A stretch of DNA of 64,000 nucleotides, from assembly GCA_016699165.1 (NCBI GenBank), contig CP064963.1, forward strand, positions 2,046,001 through 2,110,000, given 5' to 3'. Positions 1 through 7,837 of the stretch are shown one piece after another; positions within the stretch are counted from its first letter, which is position 1, and every line of letters starts with the position of its first letter. The translations under genes were made by a program, and so were the position numbers. A model generated the notes under the pieces. It worked only from the letters and a program-made list of their open reading frames with translations, had not been told where the DNA came from and did no database searches. Source of the stretch: Candidatus Melainabacteria bacterium (lineage in GTDB: Bacteria > Cyanobacteriota > Vampirovibrionia > Obscuribacterales > Obscuribacteraceae).

Positions 1-174
1 TGTGACTACAAAGCCAGCCAGGCTCCAGTGTACTGCCTCTTCCGACACTCCAGTGCCCATAAAAGGCAAGGCTGTGATGACGAAAGGCATAACTAGACAG
101 TGTACGGCACAGAGCCCTGAGGCTCCAATTCCTAACACGTCGGCTGCTTTAATAACTTGGGTTCTTGTTGGCAT
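1..174 (-). CDS. MerC-domain membrane protein, 5' part only
   Basis: Reading the minus strand from an ATG at 174 gives 58 open codons running off the window edge. The peptide begins MPTRTQVIKAADVLGIGASG and continues with LCAVHCLVMP and a hydrophobic stretch ending in a Pro/Gly turn. This matches the N-terminal signature of the MerC family (Asp-x-x-Gly-Ile, Leu-Cys-x-x-His-Cys, then a first membrane helix), small inner-membrane proteins linked to metal uptake or resistance. The Cys-x3-Cys pair at residues 22 and 26 is the likely metal-binding site. The remainder lies outside the window, so substrate is unknown; chromosomal MerC-domain proteins often sit outside mercury operons. It is divergent from the gene at 405, leaving about 230 bases for both promoters. 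Confidence 0.72.
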   Translation of the reverse strand, partial: MPTRTQVIKAADVLGIGASGLCAVHCLVMPFVITALPFMGTGVSEEAVHWSLAGFVVT

Positions 175-404
175 CGCTCTATTCTAGCCAAGGTTCTGAA
201 AACGATTTCCATTTTAAGAATGTCTTTCGTTTCCTATATAAGAACGTTAATCTCAAGAAGCCCCAGCCGTTAATGTTCGAAGGTTTTGATAGTTTCTTTA
301 TATACATTTGCAGCTTCTTTAGACGGCGTTTATCTTACTTCGCTATCAATAGTAATGGCGGACCGGAAACTTAAAAACACAGGAGACGCAAAAGCGATAA
401 GCAA

Positions 405-1064
405 ATGAAAGCAGCACCAGCGCAAGCAATAATGTTATTTTTCCTCTTTTTGATTCTGGGTATTTACCTGTTCCAGCCCAAACAGACTCAATTTGCCGAA
501 AGCGGAACCTTGCAAGGACTGCATTCTCTCAATATTCAAGACATTGGTCCGTGGGTAGTCAATCCCAAAGGTGTGCTCACACAGCCAGATTCAGAAGTGC
601 TCGCCTTGAATAATGAGTTATGCGCGCTCACACAAAACCGCTTAAGGAGCGAAGCTGTAACATTTAACGCATCGGGGGGTGCGCCTAAACTTAGGCTTCT
701 GCTTAATTACGGCAACGACCAATCGAAGCTTGCCTTGCGAGGTACGCGTCAATTAAACTCGTTGAAACTTGTATTGGAAGACGATGTTGACCTCCATCGT
801 AAGCCAACCAAAGTGGTGCCATTAGTTACCTGGTCCGCCTCAATTGATACCGCAGATGGTTCTGGTACCAATAAGGAAATTCGTGCTGAGTACGAGCAAT
901 TGTTGAATATGTTCTTGAAAGATTTGCGCGATGCGCGCGGCGTGGCTGGTGGCCAGAGCAATAGTGCTGTTGCCGACGGTGCTCATACCGCGACCGCTAG
1001 TCCAGCGACTCACGCGATGGTGCTGCAAGTGATACCTACAGAGTTAATAAAAGCGTGTCTGTAA
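405..1064 (+). CDS. Membrane-anchored hypothetical protein
   Basis: A 219-residue protein with one N-terminal hydrophobic segment (residues about 7-24, IMLFFLFLILGIYLF) followed by a soluble, probably periplasmic domain, so it looks signal-anchored. I do not recognise the family. The domain alternates beta-like segments (PKLRLLLNYG, LNSLKLVLEDDVDL, PLVTWSASIDTA) with a helical stretch (NKEIRAEYEQLLNMFLKDL), and the C-terminal third is Ala/Ser/Thr-rich. An AGGAG lies about 19 bases upstream of the ATG, which is longer than ideal, but no better start codon exists between them. No co-directional neighbour is close, so it appears monocistronic. Confidence 0.65.
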   Translation: MKAAPAQAIMLFFLFLILGIYLFQPKQTQFAESGTLQGLHSLNIQDIGPWVVNPKGVLTQPDSEVLALNNELCALTQNRLRSEAVTFNASGGAPKLRLLLNYGNDQSKLALRGTRQLNSLKLVLEDDVDLHRKPTKVVPLVTWSASIDTADGSGTNKEIRAEYEQLLNMFLKDLRDARGVAGGQSNSAVADGAHTATASPATHAMVLQVIPTELIKACL

Positions 1065-1176
1065 ACGCAGGCTGAGCAGGCGTCGGATTGGCTGATGTGA
1101 GATAAACTGCGCGTTTTTAATACCTGCTGAACCTGTGCGCTCGTTTTCTAACACATAACACGAAAGCTGCCACAAA

Positions 1177-1431
1177 CTATTTAGCCTTATCCCTGATGCT
1201 GATTTTCACTTCCTTTCCGAGTTTATCTAGCAATAACATGAGCTTATCAACGGTAAATTTCTCGGTTCGACTTTTCATCAACTCACAAACTCTAGACTGA
1301 CTTAAACCGAGCACAACGGCAGCTTCATTTTGAGTCCAACCGTTTCTTTTGATTATCCTTTCTATTTGAATCATCAGATTGAGTCTGGTGACAATATTTA
1401 CTGCTTCTGAAGTCGGATATCCCAAATCCAC
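1177..1431 (-). CDS. XRE-family HTH protein, HigA-like antitoxin
   Basis: An 84-residue protein with a central helix-turn-helix: residues about 32-50 (GWTQNEAAVVLGLSQSRV) show the XRE pattern of T-Q-x-E-A-A, a short turn, and S-Q-S-R-V recognition helix. The C-terminal tail VDKLMLLLDKLGKEVKISI is typical of small HigA/MqsA-type antitoxins that repress their own operon and bind a RelE/HigB-fold toxin. The start is a GTG at 1431. A toxin gene would be expected just upstream on the same strand; only a short possible tail is seen there (1490-1597), and the Clp_N gene begins right after. It is therefore probably an orphan antitoxin or a solitary regulator. Confidence 0.75.
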   Translation of the reverse strand: MDLGYPTSEAVNIVTRLNLMIQIERIIKRNGWTQNEAAVVLGLSQSRVCELMKSRTEKFTVDKLMLLLDKLGKEVKISIRDKAK

Positions 1432-1489
1432 AAAAACGTTACCGCTACTCGCCTCAAATACGGACTTTCGCCTATTTTTTGTCTTGCTT

Positions 1490-1597
1490 TTACTTCACGA
1501 TCTTTGCATAATTCATCTTAGCTCTCTTAATTTCCCACTGAGCTGTCTCTCCAATCTTGAGGTTCCTCACCCAGTTGGAGGCGACCGATTTGCCCAT
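1490..1597 (-). pseudogene. Possible toxin C-terminal remnant upstream of XRE gene
   Basis: A minus-strand open frame of 35 codons ends 58 bases upstream of the XRE start. Its last part, containing NLKIGETAQWEIKRAKMNY, resembles the terminal helix of Gp49/HigB-type toxins, which usually carry a Lys-rich strand followed by an E-I-x-x-A-K helix. The frame is closed by a TAG immediately upstream and the expected N-terminal 60-80 residues are absent; the divergent Clp_N gene starts at 1625. I read it as a truncated toxin, but chance similarity is quite possible. Confidence 0.25.
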
Positions 1598-1624
1598 CCG
1601 CTTCTTCTATGTAAAGATGGGAGC

Positions 1625-4600
1625 ATGTTCGAACAGCTTGGACCAGAAGCTAGAGATATAGTCGTTCTGTCGCAAGAAATCGCTCAGTCCATGGGACATG
1701 GCGAAGTGCGCGGTGAACACTTATTGCTAGCTCTTTTCGAGCGCATGGATAAGGAGCTTGTAAGCGAATTCGCTGACTTAGGCATAACTTACGAGCAGTT
1801 GTTCTCGGCAATTCAAGCCGACCACCCAACCAAAGATTCGGTGCTTGAAGGCCATTTTGTAGAACTAAGTTCTGAAGCGCAAATCGTTATTGTTCGAAGC
1901 GCGCAGGAAGCAAAACGAATGAATTCAAAATTCGTTCTGCCCAAGCATCTTTTTATTGCATTCGAATGGTACGGAGTGGCTGAACGCGGCAACTTTTATG
2001 CCTGGGAATTATTGAAAAAATCCGGTCCAGAACACAGCATCAGAGCGTTGTTCAGCAATATTGAATTTCGCACTTTGAGCAAGAAAACAGATAAACCAGC
2101 CAAAGCAAGAAGACGAACCGATCTCGAAAGCGCAAGGGCAAATTCTAACGTCATTAAAGCAGCGCAATTCGAAGCCCGAAGCTTAGGTCATAATTTGATT
2201 GGTCCTGAACACATCTTACTTGCTTTTACAGCTGACTCTCAGACTTTTGGGGCCCATTTATTGTGGGTGCTTGGAGTCTACGCGTTGGATTTGCGATCTC
2301 AGCTAGAAGCAAAATTCCTACCTCGCACTGGATATGTCCCTCAAGAAATACCTTTTTCAGATGATGCAAAAAGCATTTTAGAACTTGGCTTTGAATGTGC
2401 ACGAACATGTGGTGACAACTTCATAGGTGACGAACACATTCTTTTGGCTTTTGTTCGCATAGGCAAAAAGACTAATTTTCAAGCATGGCAAATACTAATA
2501 AAAAATCTTTTGGATAAAAACGCTGACTTAGAGAAGATTGTCGAAAGAATGATCTCTGACAGAAAAGTTTTTCCTTTCCAAAAGTTTCCAGTACAGCCAG
2601 CACCATCTCTAAATTCCACAGTTAGAAAGGACGAGCCCGTTTTGGACTGGATTTCGGCAGAGTCTTTTGAATGCAAATACGAAATATTGGAAGCCGCGCA
2701 AGATGCCGCATTTAAACACGGTCACAATAAAGTAGGCACACAGTATCTGTTATATGCTTTGGCTCGCACACCCGGTACAGTGGCTTGTGAGGCGCTCGAT
2801 GCAATTGGGCTTCATCCCAATGCGCTCGACAAAATATTACTTGAAAAATTTGGACGCGGCCCGCTCAAGATCAAGACAACAATGATGTATACGCAATCGA
2901 TTCCATTAATTGTAGCATGCGCCAAAGAAATTGCAGTGGAGCGCGATTCTGATGAAATCAGAGGTGAAGATTGGCTTCGAGCAATTATCAAAGCGGGAAA
3001 AGAATTCGATGGTTGTGTGGCATGGGAGACTATTTGTGATACCGGAAGGCAAGATTTGCTTGAAGAGTTTCTTGCAAATAACAAAGAAAATCGAATAGAC
3101 GCCATTCAAGAGTTGCGCAAGAAAACAAAACCAGCAAACGCTGCAAACCTCTCCAACACCGAACTTGACAGCATCTTTGAAAAAATGATTATCAAAACTT
3201 TTGATGACGCACCTCCGGTGTATCCAGACCTTGGAGACTCCGTGCAAGAATCGGTTGATGCTCAAAAACTCAAAGACAAGCACGAAATCTTTGAAGCGGC
3301 GCAAGACGCCGCACTTAAGCATGGACACCGCAAAGCAGGAACTCAGTATTTATTATTTGCTTTAGCTCGGGCACCAAATTCGGTAGCATCCAAAATTCTT
3401 GAAGAAATTGGCTTGAATCCAATCGAGCTGAGTAGACTAATCTTAGAAAAACATGGACGCGGTCCTTATATGGCTAAGTTTAGAAATATTTTTTCCGCAG
3501 GCGTTATCCGCGTATACGAGCTTGCATCAGAAATAGCGAAAACATGCAAATCTGAATCTATCGAAAGTGAGCATTTTCTTCATGCTATCGCTCAAGCTGG
3601 AAATCGGTACGCTGGTTGCCTCGCCTGGGAACTAATTTGCGAATCGGGCAAGCAAGAAAAATTAGAAGAACTACTTGCCAGCAACAGTTATCTGATTGAG
3701 GCGAAGGCGAATAGTATTAGCGAACATCAGGCAATTACAGACTTTCGAAATAAATCCCGAGCTAGCAAAGCGCCAGCGAGTATGCAAGATTTTTTTTCGA
3801 ATGAAACAGTTTTGTTATTCCAATATGCCAAAGAAGAAACTCGCTTGCTAAATCATACTGCCATAGGAGCCGAACACTTGTTCTTAGGGCTACTCGCGAT
3901 GGCGAGTGCAGAATTATCCGAGAAGTTAGTTGAACTCAATTTCAATCTAGTTGAGGCAAGAGAGGCTTTGAAGGCGGTTTCGGGCAAAGGACGGAAAAAG
4001 AGTAAAAGCGATATTCCGCTTGCAGACAACGCAAAAAAACTTTTAGAAATTGCTTATGATCAAACAAGACAGTTTGGCAAAACGCAGATTGAATCAATTC
4101 ACATATTGATTGCTTTATCCAAAATGCCAGAAGATGACACAGTGTCGAAAGTACTTGCAATTTTGAATATCAAAAAAAATTGGGTAGAAGATATTTTTCA
4201 AATTCTAAAGCCCACGGCTCCATATGAAATTAAGCAGGAGAGTAAATATGTTCCTGAAAGTGCTGAACGAACAATTCCAGAAAACTTTTCTGATACAACC
4301 ATCCGCGTGGTGGAAAACGCGCATAAGGAAGCCTGGCGATTTGGTTTTCCCAAAATCCAGCCTGAGCATCTTTTACTTGGACTGATCAAAGAAACGTCGA
4401 ATGATGTTTCGACTATGTTTTCATCGCGTAGTATCACAATCAAAAAACTAGAAGACGAGCTAACCAAGATCAAAGATAGAGGACCTGGCGGGAGTTCGAT
4501 ACTTTATTTAAGTGACATGGTCAAAGAGATATTAGAACTTGCAAGCAACGAAGCTGAAGATTTAGTGGAGCCTATCGACTTGCTCGGTTACTTAATTTTG

Positions 4601-5161
4601 TCAATGGATCTTACAACCATAACTATTCTACGCAATTTGGGATTAGAAGATTTGTTCAAAGACGCTAGTGAGCCAGCACCACCGGCGGCACTATTTGAAT
4701 TTTTGAATAAAAATGGACTAAACGACTATTTCGTATCAGATTCGCTCAATATTTTATTTCGTTCTCAAGAAATAGCTCGTCAGTTTGGTCATAAAGTTGC
4801 TGATGTAGAGCATCTTCTCATCGCTATACTTGAATGGCACGAAGATGAGGTAGTGAAACTTTTACTGAATAATCGATTGCGAATCGACGAATTGAGAAAG
4901 GATTTGCGTAATACAAGAGGAATAGGCAGTATCTATCCGACCACTGAGATAAGAATGACTCCAAGCGCGCTTGATGTATTAAAAGAAGCGACCCAAAGAA
5001 TGGAAACTTTAAAACACTCCACAATCTCTCCTGGTCATATGGCTTTAGCCATATTGCAGTGCAAAAGTGTCAATTTATGCAAAATACTAAAGAAGTACGA
5101 CCTGCCAGCAGATATTGATGACCAAATTGTGATCGCCCTTGGTGGCAAAAGCGAAAAATAA
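1625..5161 (+). CDS. Giant Clp_N repeat protein (14 half-repeats, no AAA+ domain)
   Basis: A 1178-residue protein made almost wholly of Clp N-terminal half-repeats. I place them at about residues 1-68, 77-146, 166-232, 241-312, 345-413, 418-485, 548-614, 620-688, 720-790, 797-862, 883-955, 958-1015, 1033-1100 and 1108-1175. Each has an amphipathic helix with A-x-E-A/E, then G-H-x-x-I-x-x-E-H-[LI]-L-L-[AG]-[LF]. In ClpC/ClpB this domain docks substrates and adaptors onto a AAA+ unfoldase, and in Bacillus ClpC it reads phosphoarginine. No Walker motif occurs here, so it cannot unfold proteins itself. The open frame extends to 1379, but the ATG at 1625 gives MFE, matching the starts of the related genes at 6500 and 19377 and of ClpC; its ribosome site is poorly spaced (GGGAG one base away). 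Inference: a multivalent scaffold or decoy for Clp substrates. Confidence 0.85.
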   Translation: MFEQLGPEARDIVVLSQEIAQSMGHGEVRGEHLLLALFERMDKELVSEFADLGITYEQLFSAIQADHPTKDSVLEGHFVELSSEAQIVIVRSAQEAKRMNSKFVLPKHLFIAFEWYGVAERGNFYAWELLKKSGPEHSIRALFSNIEFRTLSKKTDKPAKARRRTDLESARANSNVIKAAQFEARSLGHNLIGPEHILLAFTADSQTFGAHLLWVLGVYALDLRSQLEAKFLPRTGYVPQEIPFSDDAKSILELGFECARTCGDNFIGDEHILLAFVRIGKKTNFQAWQILIKNLLDKNADLEKIVERMISDRKVFPFQKFPVQPAPSLNSTVRKDEPVLDWISAESFECKYEILEAAQDAAFKHGHNKVGTQYLLYALARTPGTVACEALDAIGLHPNALDKILLEKFGRGPLKIKTTMMYTQSIPLIVACAKEIAVERDSDEIRGEDWLRAIIKAGKEFDGCVAWETICDTGRQDLLEEFLANNKENRIDAIQELRKKTKPANAANLSNTELDSIFEKMIIKTFDDAPPVYPDLGDSVQESVDAQKLKDKHEIFEAAQDAALKHGHRKAGTQYLLFALARAPNSVASKILEEIGLNPIELSRLILEKHGRGPYMAKFRNIFSAGVIRVYELASEIAKTCKSESIESEHFLHAIAQAGNRYAGCLAWELICESGKQEKLEELLASNSYLIEAKANSISEHQAITDFRNKSRASKAPASMQDFFSNETVLLFQYAKEETRLLNHTAIGAEHLFLGLLAMASAELSEKLVELNFNLVEAREALKAVSGKGRKKSKSDIPLADNAKKLLEIAYDQTRQFGKTQIESIHILIALSKMPEDDTVSKVLAILNIKKNWVEDIFQILKPTAPYEIKQESKYVPESAERTIPENFSDTTIRVVENAHKEAWRFGFPKIQPEHLLLGLIKETSNDVSTMFSSRSITIKKLEDELTKIKDRGPGGSSILYLSDMVKEILELASNEAEDLVEPIDLLGYLILSMDLTTITILRNLGLEDLFKDASEPAPPAALFEFLNKNGLNDYFVSDSLNILFRSQEIARQFGHKVADVEHLLIAILEWHEDEVVKLLLNNRLRIDELRKDLRNTRGIGSIYPTTEIRMTPSALDVLKEATQRMETLKHSTISPGHMALAILQCKSVNLCKILKKYDLPADIDDQIVIALGGKSEK
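2657..3688 (+). repeat. Internal tandem duplication inside the giant Clp_N gene
   Basis: The unit encoding residues about 345-485 (2657-3079) recurs as residues 548-688 (3266-3688), a spacing of 203 codons. Over the first half-unit, ending in EKFGRGP and EKHGRGP, I count about 40 identities in 63 aligned residues by hand, much higher than between other repeats. The second half-units also share a C-x-A-W-E-x-I-C core. This points to a relatively recent in-frame duplication of one full double domain plus its linker. Confidence 0.75.
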
Positions 5162-5262
5162 AATTTATGGATTAAATTGAACTTTTTGGTTTACTCTGAC
5201 GTCTTACAAGTAGAGGTGCCAGTGGCATCTGTTTACCTGGCTACTCGGAGACTAAAAAACTT

Positions 5263-6006
5263 ATGTCTATCAATTTAAAATTCGGCGCCACACGCATCTT
5301 GCGCCAGGCTCTTACTCTGGTTGCAGCCAGTCTCACATTGAGTGGAACAGCATTCGCTCAGGGCAACTCGGATGGCTCGATCCCGACAGCTCCGAGTCCT
5401 GGACCAGGGGGGTATCCTGGCTCCATTCAAACTGCACCAGGCGTCCCGGGTGGTCCCTGGGGTGGCGGTGGCGGCGGTCGCAGACATCGCAGACAAGGCA
5501 TGGGCCAAGGACAGGACATGGGTCAAGGGATGCAACCCGGCATGGGTCAAGGGCGAGGCGGCGGCGACCCAGCTATAAGAGAAGCAAGACGTCAAAAAAT
5601 GCTGAAAAAATTTGATGCCAATGGCGATGGCCAATTAGACCAGAACGAAATGGCACAAGCAAAGGCTTTCCGCGACCAGAAGCGTGCACAAAGACAAGCT
5701 CAAGGCGGCGGACAGCAAGGCGGACAGCAAGGCATGAATCAAGGTCAAGGCTGGAATCCAAATGGAATGGGACAAGGAAAAATGGGCGGAAGACGTCGCG
5801 GAGGCATCAGAGGCGGTCGCCAAAGATGGCAACAAAATCAACAGGGCATGCAACCTAATATGCAACCCGGTGAAATGCAGCAACCGGGTCAAATGCCGGG
5901 TCAAATACCTGGACAGCCGATGCAACCCCCGCAAGGATCAGATCCAAATGGCTTGGGGCAAATTCAACCATTTCAGAATTTCCCCCAAAACGGACCGCAG
6001 AATTAA
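5263..6006 (+). CDS. Secreted Gly/Gln/Met-rich protein with one EF-hand
   Basis: A 247-residue protein with a signal peptide (residues 1 to about 32, cut after TAFA). The mature chain is low complexity, rich in Gly, Gln, Met, Pro and Arg, with repeated MGQGQ/GMQPGM-like blocks. A single canonical EF-hand loop sits near residues 117-128 (DANGDGQLDQNE), with Asp/Asn/Asp at coordinating positions and Glu at position 12, preceded by a helix LKKF. EF-hand plus Gly-rich secreted proteins are common in Planctomycetes and related groups, but their role is unknown. It lies between two Clp_N repeat genes on the same strand, 100 bases after the first. Start chosen at the ATG giving a proper signal peptide. 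Confidence 0.7.
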   Translation: MSINLKFGATRILRQALTLVAASLTLSGTAFAQGNSDGSIPTAPSPGPGGYPGSIQTAPGVPGGPWGGGGGGRRHRRQGMGQGQDMGQGMQPGMGQGRGGGDPAIREARRQKMLKKFDANGDGQLDQNEMAQAKAFRDQKRAQRQAQGGGQQGGQQGMNQGQGWNPNGMGQGKMGGRRRGGIRGGRQRWQQNQQGMQPNMQPGEMQQPGQMPGQIPGQPMQPPQGSDPNGLGQIQPFQNFPQNGPQN

Positions 6007-6050
6007 GCACACCGCATGTGATACCATGTACTGGCACTTTTAGCGAGGAC

Positions 6051-6443
6051 ATGGCAATGGAGCCTGAAGAATTCATAAACCAACTTCCCAAAAATGTGAG
6101 AAGAAGTACGCTTCTCATGATTGAAGCCAATGGCTCGGTCAAAATGATGGAAGCTCAAATAAAGGCTTTGCAAGAAACAGTCTTTAGTCTTTGCCAAGAA
6201 ATGGAAGTGCTTAGAGAGGCATTGCTAGAAAAAAAGGTTGTGAGCGAAACTGAATACAAAAAGTCGCGCGAAAAAATGATGCTTTGCGATCATTCCTCGG
6301 CAGGTGCAGAACCATGGCAACGACATTCTTATTATCGATATGTTTTAAATGAAGAAGATTTTCTAGATCAAATTTTGGGTCTAAACGAAGACCAGATCAA
6401 AAAATTCAGAGTTTCAGCGAATCATATGGAGCGCCAAACCTAA
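6051..6443 (+). CDS. Small coiled-coil hypothetical protein
   Basis: A soluble, acidic protein of about 130 residues without a recognised family. The N-terminal half is strongly helical (MMEAQIKALQETVFSLCQEM, then EVLREALLEKK) and should form a short coiled coil; the C-terminal part (EEDFLDQILGLNEDQIKKF) is another helix pair. The open frame begins at 6018, but GAGG at 6045-6048 favours the ATG at 6051 or, with ideal 8-base spacing, 6057. It lies 44 bases after the EF-hand gene and 56 bases before the second Clp_N gene, so co-transcription with them is likely. A role as a partner of the Clp_N proteins is only positional inference. Confidence 0.6.
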   Translation: MAMEPEEFINQLPKNVRRSTLLMIEANGSVKMMEAQIKALQETVFSLCQEMEVLREALLEKKVVSETEYKKSREKMMLCDHSSAGAEPWQRHSYYRYVLNEEDFLDQILGLNEDQIKKFRVSANHMERQT

Positions 6444-6499
6444 TCTGTTTGTTGAAATAAGTGGCCGGGTAAATTAGAGTTACGCGAAAAAGGCTATTT

Positions 6500-7822
6500 A
6501 TGTTCGAGCGTTTTACTCAAGGAGCAATTAAGTCAATTCTGCTGGCGCAGGAAGAATGTCGCCGCATGGGTCACCACGCGGTTGATTCGGAGCATCTATT
6601 CCTTGGCATCATCGCCGAGGAGACTGAGCTTGCAGCCAGCTTCCTGGCAATCCGGGGATTGACTATCGCAAACGCGCGTCAACTGGTCGAGCAAGTGAAG
6701 CGTCTAGATACGAACTCTCTTACCATTGATTTACCTTATACTCAGGCGGCCGCAAAAGTATTTGAATATGCTCGCCAAGAAGCTCAGAGTCTCAAACAAA
6801 GCTATGTTGGCACTGAACATATTTTGCTTGGGCTTATTCTTGAAAAGAAAGAAAGCAAGCACCTGAGCGAACTCTGGCGTGTGCTCAAGCATCAAGGTTT
6901 ACTTGACCAAATTTACGATGCTTTGATTTTGTTCATTAGGACCCAGAGTAAAACGCCAACCGATATCGGTTTAGGTTTAGGAGCAGGTCTAGATTTCGAA
7001 CCACCCCCCAAGCCGCAGACGTTGCCGATTGTCGAGCTTTTTAAAACTCTCGGCATTCAAATGGTCGATGTGGGAAAAGAAGCGGCATCCGAAGTCAAGA
7101 AAAACGGCAAAAAAAGTAACAAGAATGGCGAAAAACCAGATTCTATCTTTACTACAGACGCTCGCATGATTCTTGAATCAGCTTGGGACATAGCACACGA
7201 CCGTGGCAGTACAGTCATAAGTACTGAGCATCTCATTTTGGCGCTGGATAAGTGCGCCAATTTATCGCCGGCAGAGCTTGCTTGGCTCACTATTAGCGAA
7301 CTAGATTCGCGCGAGTCTATGCGACTGCCTCAGCCAGATGTAATCGATTTCAGCACGTTTTCAATAAAAGCGCAAAAAGTGTTAGACAAGTCGCATCAAG
7401 AATCGCGCAGACTCGGCTACGAATTCATCGGCACCGATCATGTTTTGCTTGGCATACTAGGCGAGAACACGAGCGTCGCTGCAAAAGTGATGAAAAGTCT
7501 TGGTGTCACACTTAGCAAATTACGTAAAGAATTGCCTGATTTTGGACGAACAGAAATAGACTCAATTGCAAATGAACTTATCTACACTCCGCGTACCAAG
7601 CGCGTTTTCGCTATGGCAAAAGAAGAAGCGGAAGTGTTAAAAAGTAAAACTATCGAGCCCGAACATTTAATGCTTGCAATTGAAAAAGAAGGCAAAGCAT
7701 CTGATTCTATTTTCAATTCAGGGCTTGCATGGCAAGTGCTCAAGCGGCTTGAAGTGGCAGACAAAATTAGACCGGAGATTTTGAAATTACTCAAAGCTCC
7801 GGCCCAATCTAAAAAACGTTAG
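6500..7822 (+). CDS. Clp_N repeat protein (5 half-repeats, no AAA+ domain)
   Basis: A 440-residue protein with five Clp_N half-repeats at about residues 1-68, 78-148, 214-278, 282-350 and 358-432. The first two follow ClpC closely (MFERFTQGAIKSILLAQEE at the N terminus; VGTEHILLGLILE). A Pro/Lys-rich linker (residues 150-213, with KKNGKKSNKNGEK) separates repeats 2 and 3. All five keep an acidic residue before the conserved His (SEH, TEH, TEH, TDH, PEH), the position used by Bacillus ClpC to bind phosphoarginine. The chain ends where ClpC would enter its first AAA+ module. An AAAAAGG seven bases upstream supports the ATG. Likely a stand-alone substrate or adaptor binder for a Clp protease encoded elsewhere. 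Confidence 0.86.
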   Translation: MFERFTQGAIKSILLAQEECRRMGHHAVDSEHLFLGIIAEETELAASFLAIRGLTIANARQLVEQVKRLDTNSLTIDLPYTQAAAKVFEYARQEAQSLKQSYVGTEHILLGLILEKKESKHLSELWRVLKHQGLLDQIYDALILFIRTQSKTPTDIGLGLGAGLDFEPPPKPQTLPIVELFKTLGIQMVDVGKEAASEVKKNGKKSNKNGEKPDSIFTTDARMILESAWDIAHDRGSTVISTEHLILALDKCANLSPAELAWLTISELDSRESMRLPQPDVIDFSTFSIKAQKVLDKSHQESRRLGYEFIGTDHVLLGILGENTSVAAKVMKSLGVTLSKLRKELPDFGRTEIDSIANELIYTPRTKRVFAMAKEEAEVLKSKTIEPEHLMLAIEKEGKASDSIFNSGLAWQVLKRLEVADKIRPEILKLLKAPAQSKKR

Positions 7823-7837
7823 ATGAAATTCGCGTAT

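Noticed and set aside
165..374. 69-codon open frame on the plus strand
   Set aside because: No ribosome site, Phe/Asn-rich composition without motif, and it overlaps the promoter and start of the opposite MerC gene.
1379..1624. Upstream extension of the giant Clp_N gene
   Set aside because: Would overlap the XRE gene and encodes a Leu-rich sequence unlike the family; MFE at 1625 matches the paralogues.
5263..6006. Tandem DNA repeat or CRISPR-like array in the Gly/Gln-rich gene
   Set aside because: The GGCATGGGTCAAGG-like repetition is codon-level low complexity inside one reading frame, with no spacers.
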